Source of the DNA: AC-32 sp035624425
GTDB taxonomy: Bacteria > Actinomycetota > Thermoleophilia > Gaiellales > Gaiellaceae
Direction: 5' to 3'
DNA: 9,801 bases
NCBI GenBank assembly: GCA_035624425.1
Contig: DASPRN010000113.1
Location: forward strand, 1-9,801
The position numbers and the translations under genes are program-made. Below, one piece after another: positions 6,050 through 9,801 of the stretch; within the stretch, counting starts at the first letter, position 1, and each line of letters opens with the position of its first letter. Under the pieces are notes generated by a model. That model was not told the origin of the DNA. It saw only the letters and a program-made list of their open reading frames with translations, and did not search any database.

Positions 6050-7231
6050 GTGCCGAGCGACCCGCTGAGCCAGGAGCAGCGCGAGCTTCGCGACCTCGTG
6101 CGCGACCTCGCCCGCGAGCGCGTGGCGCCTCGCGCTGCCGAGATCGACAAGTCGGCCGAGTTCCCCTGGGACATGGTCGAGCTGATGCGCGAGCACGACC
6201 TGCTCGGCTTGCCGTTCGAAGAGCAGCACGGCGGCACCGGTACCGGCGCGCTGATGGTGCTCGTGGCGATCGAGGAGCTCTCGAAGGTCTGCGCGACGAC
6301 CGGGCTGATCCTCGCAGTGCAGGAGCTCGGCTCGCTCGGGATCAAGCTCGCAGGCACCGACGAGCAGAAGCAGCGCTGGCTGCCGCGCCTCGCCAGCGGC
6401 GAGTGGCTGCCGGCCTACGCCCTGACCGAGCCCGGCTCGGGCTCCGACTCGGCCGCGATGCGCACCGAGGCCCGGCGCGAGGACGACGAGTACGTGCTGA
6501 GCGGCGGCAAGCGCTTCATCACCAACGCGGGCGTCGCGCACGTCTACGTCGTCTTCGCCAAGACCGACCCGGACGCCGGCCACGCGGGCATCTCCGCCTT
6601 CGTAGTCGAGGCGGACGCGCCGGGCTTCGAGGTCGGCCGGATCGAGCCGAAGATGGGGATCAAGGGATCGACGACCGGCGAGATCTTCTTCGACGACTGC
6701 CGCATCCCGGCCGGGAACCTGCTCGGCGAGGAGGGCGAGGGCTTCCGGATCGCCATGCGCATCCTCGACCGCTCGCGGCCGGGGATCGGCGCGCAGGGCC
6801 TCGGGCTGGCGCAGGGCGCGACCGACTACGCGCTCGAGTACGCGAGGACGCGCGAGACGATGGGTGTGCCGATCGCCCAGCACCAGCTGATCGCCGCGAT
6901 GCTGGCCGACATGGAGACGAAGTGCGAGGCGGCGCGCGGCCTCCTCTACCGCTGCGGCGCGCTGATCGACGAGGGCGCGGACGGAGCCGAGCTGACCAAG
7001 ATCTCGGCGATGGCAAAGCTCTACTGCACCGACGTCGCGATGGACGTCACCACCGACGCCGTCCAGATCCTCGGGGGGTACGGGTACATCCAGGAGTACC
7101 CCGTCGAGCGGATGATGCGCGACGCGAAGATCACGCAGATCTACGAGGGCACCAACCAGATCCAGCGCCTCGTGATCGCCCGCGAGATGGTCAAGGAGCA
7201 GCGCGCGTCCCTTCTCGCCGGAGTTGGCTAG
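6050..7231 (+). CDS. Acyl-CoA dehydrogenase
   Basis: A 393-residue flavoenzyme of the normal family length. It would use FAD to introduce an alpha-beta double bond into an acyl-CoA and pass electrons to ETF. Domains are in order: helical N-domain (about 6-118), central beta domain with YALTEPGSGSD (123-133) and the FAD-binding FITNA segment (156-160), and C-terminal helical domain with QILGGYGYIQEYPVERMMRDAK (339-360). The catalytic base is E366 in IYEGTNQIQR, the position used by short-chain and related acyl-CoA dehydrogenases. Chain-length preference cannot be set from motifs alone; the sequence resembles the short-chain/butyryl-CoA type. It starts with GTG, apparently leaderless, and its stop overlaps the next start by 8 nt, so it leads a run of five overlapping genes. 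Confidence 0.95.
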   Translation: MPSDPLSQEQRELRDLVRDLARERVAPRAAEIDKSAEFPWDMVELMREHDLLGLPFEEQHGGTGTGALMVLVAIEELSKVCATTGLILAVQELGSLGIKLAGTDEQKQRWLPRLASGEWLPAYALTEPGSGSDSAAMRTEARREDDEYVLSGGKRFITNAGVAHVYVVFAKTDPDAGHAGISAFVVEADAPGFEVGRIEPKMGIKGSTTGEIFFDDCRIPAGNLLGEEGEGFRIAMRILDRSRPGIGAQGLGLAQGATDYALEYARTRETMGVPIAQHQLIAAMLADMETKCEAARGLLYRCGALIDEGADGAELTKISAMAKLYCTDVAMDVTTDAVQILGGYGYIQEYPVERMMRDAKITQIYEGTNQIQRLVIAREMVKEQRASLLAGVG

Positions 7232-7979
7232 GCGCGAGGCACCTCCGGACGCCTTCGGGCGCGCCGCACGGGAGTACGAGCTCGGCCGGCCGGGCTGGCC
7301 GGAGGAGCTGCTCGACCGGGTCGTCGGCGAGCTCGGGCTCGGGCCGGAGGCGTCCGTGCTCGACCTCGGCGCGGGCACGGGCAAGCTGACCCGCGCGCTC
7401 GTGCCGCGGTTCACGCGAGTGGTCGCGGTCGAGCCGGACGACGCGATGCGGGCGGTGCTCGAGGAGGTCGTCCCGGGCGCGGAGTCGCTCGCCGGGAGCG
7501 GAGAGTCGATCCCGCTCGGCGACGACGAGGTCGACGCCGTCTTCTCCGGCGAGGCGTTCCACTGGTTCGCCGGCAAGGAGTCAGTCGCCGAGATCGAGCG
7601 CGTGCTGCGGCCGCGCGGCGCGCTGGTGATCCTCTGGAACATCCCGGTCGAGTACCCGAGCATGGGCGAGGAGGCCGAGGCGGCGATCGAAGAGGCGTTC
7701 GCGCGCGGCGGCGAGCCGGGGCTCGGCAAGGTGCTCTCGGGCGACTGGCGGGGTCCTCTCGAGGAGGGGCCGTTCGAGCCGCTGCGCGAGGCCGAGGTCG
7801 AGCGCTGGCTCGTGAACAGCCGCGAGGAGTGGATCGCGAACATGCTCTCGGTCAGCTCGATCGCGATCCAGCCCGAGGAAGACCGGGCCGCCTTCGCCGG
7901 GCGGCTCCGCGAGCTGATCCCGCCGCAGGAGATCCGGCGCCGCTTCCGGACCGTCGCGCACTGGACGCGTCGTGTCTGA
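7224..7979 (+). CDS. Class I SAM-dependent methyltransferase (tandem copy 1)
   Basis: A 251-residue Rossmann methyltransferase (Methyltransf_11-like). Motif I is VLDLGAGTG (45-53), the acidic residue ending beta-2 is E70 (VAVEPDDAMR), the post-motif region is DAVFSGEAFHWF (104-115), and beta-5 is in VLRPRGALVIL (127-137). The acceptor substrate is not predictable. The only usable start is TTG 7224, which overlaps the dehydrogenase stop by 8 nt. GGAG abuts it directly, which is poor spacing, so translation probably depends on coupling. The FG-x-x-A-x-x-Y N-terminal segment, shared with the next gene, lies soon after this start and supports it. About 24% of the C-terminus is acidic helical sequence ending WTRRV, matching WTRLA in copy 2. 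Confidence 0.88.
   Translation: MARREAPPDAFGRAAREYELGRPGWPEELLDRVVGELGLGPEASVLDLGAGTGKLTRALVPRFTRVVAVEPDDAMRAVLEEVVPGAESLAGSGESIPLGDDEVDAVFSGEAFHWFAGKESVAEIERVLRPRGALVILWNIPVEYPSMGEEAEAAIEEAFARGGEPGLGKVLSGDWRGPLEEGPFEPLREAEVERWLVNSREEWIANMLSVSSIAIQPEEDRAAFAGRLRELIPPQEIRRRFRTVAHWTRRV
7551..7569 (+). repeat. 19-nt exact repeat shared by the two methyltransferase genes (copy 1)
   Basis: GAGGCGTTCCACTGGTTCG encodes EAFHWF and recurs at 8272-8290. A second 19-nt identity, TCGCGGTCGAGCCGGACGA, occurs at 7423-7441 and 8162-8180. The two pairs are offset by 721 and 739 nt. The 18-nt difference corresponds to six extra codons in copy 1 (GAESLAGSGES region). This supports tandem duplication. Confidence 0.85.
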
Positions 7980-8688
7980 GCTGCGCTTCAGCTTCGGCAA
8001 CGTCGCCGAGACCTATCACCGCGTGCGGCCGCCGTACTCGCAGGCGCTGCTCGACCGTGCCCAGCAAGAGCTGGAGCTCGATGTCTCGTCGCGAGTCCTC
8101 GATCTCGGGGCCGGCACGGGCCGGCTGACTGCTGAGCTGCGGCGGCGTTTCGCGGAAGTCATCGCGGTCGAGCCGGACGAGCGGATGCGGGCGCTGCACG
8201 GAACCGCGCTGCCCGGCACCGCGGAGGCGATCCCGCTCGAGGACGCGAGCGTCGACGCCGCGTTCGTCGGTGAGGCGTTCCACTGGTTCGACCACGCGGC
8301 GGCGATCGGCGAGCTCGCGCGCGTGCTCCGTCCGCGAGGAGGGCTGGCCGTCGTCTCGACGCACTGGTGGGAGACGGAGCCGTCCCTCCCCGATGACGCG
8401 CAGACGTTGCTCGACGAGCCTTACCAGCGGTTTCGGTCACTGCGGCCGGTGCCGTGGGAGAGCGCATTCGACGATTCGCCCTTCGAGCCGCTTCGTCGCG
8501 AGCGGCTCGACGAGGCGATCGAGGTCGGGCCGGACGAGCTGCTGGCCATGTACTCGACGACGAGCTCGTTCGCGCTGCTCCCGGAGGTCGAGCGAGAGAC
8601 GATCCTTGCGCAAGCGCGACCGCTCCTCGCCGGTCCGTACACCCTCCCCCTCAGGCACGAGCTCACCTGGACGCGACTCGCGGCATGA
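7972..8688 (+). CDS. Class I SAM-dependent methyltransferase (tandem copy 2)
   Basis: A 238-residue paralogue of the preceding gene. It keeps motif I VLDLGAGTG (42-50), E67 (IAVEPDERMR), FVGEAFHWFD (98-107) and VLRPRGGLAVV (118-128). The N-terminus FSFGNVAETYHRVRPPY aligns with FGRAAREYELGRPGW of copy 1. It starts at GTG 7972, overlapping the copy 1 stop by 8 nt, the same overlap length as between copy 1 and the dehydrogenase. Its C-terminal half differs from copy 1, as expected for a changed acceptor site. The substrate is unknown; the conserved GEAFHWF loop places both in one subfamily of small-molecule methyltransferases. Its stop overlaps the LigD polymerase start by ATGA. Confidence 0.88.
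   Translation: MSELRFSFGNVAETYHRVRPPYSQALLDRAQQELELDVSSRVLDLGAGTGRLTAELRRRFAEVIAVEPDERMRALHGTALPGTAEAIPLEDASVDAAFVGEAFHWFDHAAAIGELARVLRPRGGLAVVSTHWWETEPSLPDDAQTLLDEPYQRFRSLRPVPWESAFDDSPFEPLRRERLDEAIEVGPDELLAMYSTTSSFALLPEVERETILAQARPLLAGPYTLPLRHELTWTRLAA
8272..8290 (+). repeat. 19-nt exact repeat shared by the two methyltransferase genes (copy 2)
   Basis: Second copy of the 7551-7569 sequence, coding for the same EAFHWF segment in the paralogue. Confidence 0.85.
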
Positions 8689-9599
8689 ACGAGGAGCTGC
8701 GGGTCGGCCGCCGCACCGTCCGGCTCACGAATCCCGACCGCGTGCTGTTTCCCGCGGACGGCGTGACGAAGGGTGACGTGGCCGAGTACTACGCCGCAAT
8801 CGGCCCGGCGATCGTGCCGCATCTGCGCAACCGGCCGTTCACGCTCAAGCGGTATCCGCACGGCATCGACGAGCAGCCCTACTTCGCGAAGCAGGCGCCG
8901 AAGGGGAAGCCGGCGTGGGTGCCGACGCGGGAGTTCCGGACCTGGCCGCGTGAAGGCGGCTCCCGTCTCGTCGACTTCGCCCTGGTGAACGAGCCGGCCG
9001 CAGCCGTATGGATGGTTCAGATGAACTGCATCGACATGAACGCCTGGTACTCGCGCGTCGACAAGCCCGAGCGGCCGGACTACGTCGTCTTCGACCTCGA
9101 CCCGCCGGAGTCGCGGAACGGGTTCGTGCAGGCGATCCGCGTCGCCCACCTGATCCGCGGGGCGCTGGAGCGGCTCGAGCTTCGGTCCTACGTGAAGACG
9201 AGCGGGGCGGACGGCATCCACGTGCTCGTGCCGATCGCGCGGCGCTCGTCGTACCGGGACACCTACGACTTCGCCGAGCTGGTCTCGCGCGGGCTCGAGG
9301 CCGAGAACCCCGGGCTCGTGACGACGGAGTGGCTGAAGCGCAAGCGGCGCGGCGTGCTCGTCGACCACCGCCAGAACGGGCACGGCAAGACGATCGCCTC
9401 GGTCTACTCGGTGCGGCCCAAGCCCGGCGCTCCGGTCTCGACGCCGCTCCGCTGGGAGGAGCTCCACGAGAAGGTGCGCCCGCGCGACTTCGGGATGCGC
9501 GAGGCGCTCCTGCGGGTCGAGCGCGACGGCGATCTCTTCGAGCCGGTGCTGAAGGGCGGCCAGGCGCTCGGGCCGGCGCTCCGTAAGGTGCGCCCGTGA
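8685..9599 (+). CDS. Stand-alone LigD-type primase-polymerase domain protein (NHEJ)
   Basis: A 304-residue archaeo-eukaryotic primase (AEP) superfamily protein matching the polymerase domain of bacterial LigD, which fills and extends ends during Ku-dependent non-homologous end joining. Landmarks are LTNPDRVLFPADGVTKGD (14-31), FTLKRYPHGID (52-62), the metal-binding pair D137/D139 in VVFDLDPP, KTSGADGIHVLVPI (171-184), and the third catalytic Asp D227 in GVLVDHRQN, followed by KTIASVYSVRPKPGAPVSTPL. All three metal-binding acidic residues are present. The His that lies in LEVH of the Mycobacterium LigD polymerase (H111 as I recall it) appears to be N119 here (CIDMNAW). No ligase or phosphoesterase domain is attached, which is common where these are separate genes; none, nor ku, is in the window. 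The ATG at 8685 overlaps the upstream stop (ATGA). Confidence 0.92.
   Translation: MNEELRVGRRTVRLTNPDRVLFPADGVTKGDVAEYYAAIGPAIVPHLRNRPFTLKRYPHGIDEQPYFAKQAPKGKPAWVPTREFRTWPREGGSRLVDFALVNEPAAAVWMVQMNCIDMNAWYSRVDKPERPDYVVFDLDPPESRNGFVQAIRVAHLIRGALERLELRSYVKTSGADGIHVLVPIARRSSYRDTYDFAELVSRGLEAENPGLVTTEWLKRKRRGVLVDHRQNGHGKTIASVYSVRPKPGAPVSTPLRWEELHEKVRPRDFGMREALLRVERDGDLFEPVLKGGQALGPALRKVRP
9585..9590 (+). promoter_or_regulatory. Ribosome binding site of the 9596 gene
   Basis: AAGGTG lies 5 nt before the GTG at 9596, inside the last codons of the LigD polymerase gene. It supports the GTGA-overlapping start. Confidence 0.6.
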
Positions 9600-9801
9600 T
9601 CCTCGCGGCCGACTGGGTGACGATCTCGGCGCTCGCGACCGCTGCCGGAACGCTCGTGCTGGCGCTGGCAACCTTCGCCTCGGTGCGCTCGGCCAACCGG
9701 GCGGCACGCGTGGCAGAGCGCTCGCTGCTCGTGGGCCTCCGCCCCCTGCTCGTGCCCTCGCGGCTCGAGGACCCGCCGCAGAAGGTCGCGTTCATGGAGG
9801 G
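9596..9801 (+). CDS. Small membrane-anchored protein, N-terminal 68 residues (cut by right edge)
   Basis: GTG 9596 overlaps the stop of the LigD polymerase gene (GTGA), and the frame stays open to the window end. The product starts MILAADWVTISALATAAGTL, continuing through a hydrophobic helix (about 7-31), then basic RSANRAARVAERSLL and GLRPLLVPSRLEDPPQKVAFME. This looks like a single N-terminal transmembrane helix with the remainder probably cytoplasmic (positive-inside rule: Arg-rich stretch after the helix). Such proteins are seen as hypotheticals in actinobacteria; I do not recognise a function. Coupling with the polymerase suggests co-expression only. Confidence 0.75.
   Translation, partial: MILAADWVTISALATAAGTLVLALATFASVRSANRAARVAERSLLVGLRPLLVPSRLEDPPQKVAFME

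Noticed and set aside
5987..7843. A 618-codon open frame on the minus strand opposite the acyl-CoA dehydrogenase and first methyltransferase
   Set aside because: It is a GC-bias shadow: the plus strand encodes two clear enzymes with intact motifs, while the antisense product is low-complexity, Arg/Ala/Asp/Leu-rich and has no recognisable domain.
8421..9707. A 428-codon minus-strand open frame opposite the LigD polymerase
   Set aside because: The plus strand holds all catalytic motifs of a LigD polymerase. The antisense frame has no motif and crosses three plus-strand gene boundaries.

Overview
The window is dense, very GC-rich bacterial DNA: genes abut or overlap by 4-8 nt, GTG and TTG starts are common, and two genes look leaderless. 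The protein types (a LAL-type LuxR regulator, a DUF4242 protein, a DUF2182/DUF1326 pair, a stand-alone LigD polymerase domain) point to a high-GC Actinomycetota, plausibly a Thermoleophilia-like soil lineage. That placement is inferred from style and content, since no rRNA or marker gene is present.

Layout. (1) Positions 1-805, minus strand: the first 268 codons of a YtcJ-type amidohydrolase that runs off the left edge. (2) Positions 806-918: a 113-bp divergent intergenic region with a leaderless-type -10 element for the amidohydrolase, a perfect 12-bp palindrome beside it, and a possible -10 plus a good ribosome binding site for the regulator. (3) Positions 919-3672: a 917-residue LAL-family regulator (ATPase, TPR-like middle, C-terminal LuxR HTH). 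(4) Positions 3771-6017: four plus-strand genes in two coupled pairs, DUF4242 + secreted cupin (ATGA overlap), then DUF2182 membrane protein + DUF1326 protein (GTGA overlap). The pairs are separated by a striking perfect inverted repeat at 4569-4607. (5) Positions 6050-9801: a second tightly overlapped operon opening with a leaderless acyl-CoA dehydrogenase, followed by two tandem paralogous SAM methyltransferases, a stand-alone LigD-type primase-polymerase, and the start of a small membrane-anchored protein cut by the right edge.

The most interesting unit is 3771-6017. Four small proteins of poorly defined function are all either metal-binding by family or rich in plausible metal ligands (cytoplasmic DUF4242, exported cupin, polytopic Cys/His-rich DUF2182, CxCxxxCPC DUF1326), and they lie just downstream of a large sensor-type regulator. 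A metal handling or metal-cofactor role across the membrane is a reasonable hypothesis but is not shown by the sequence. The second operon mixes fatty-acyl oxidation, methyl transfer and NHEJ-type DNA synthesis. The overlaps argue for co-transcription, but no shared pathway is evident. No RNA genes, CRISPR arrays, insertion sequences or attachment sites were seen.
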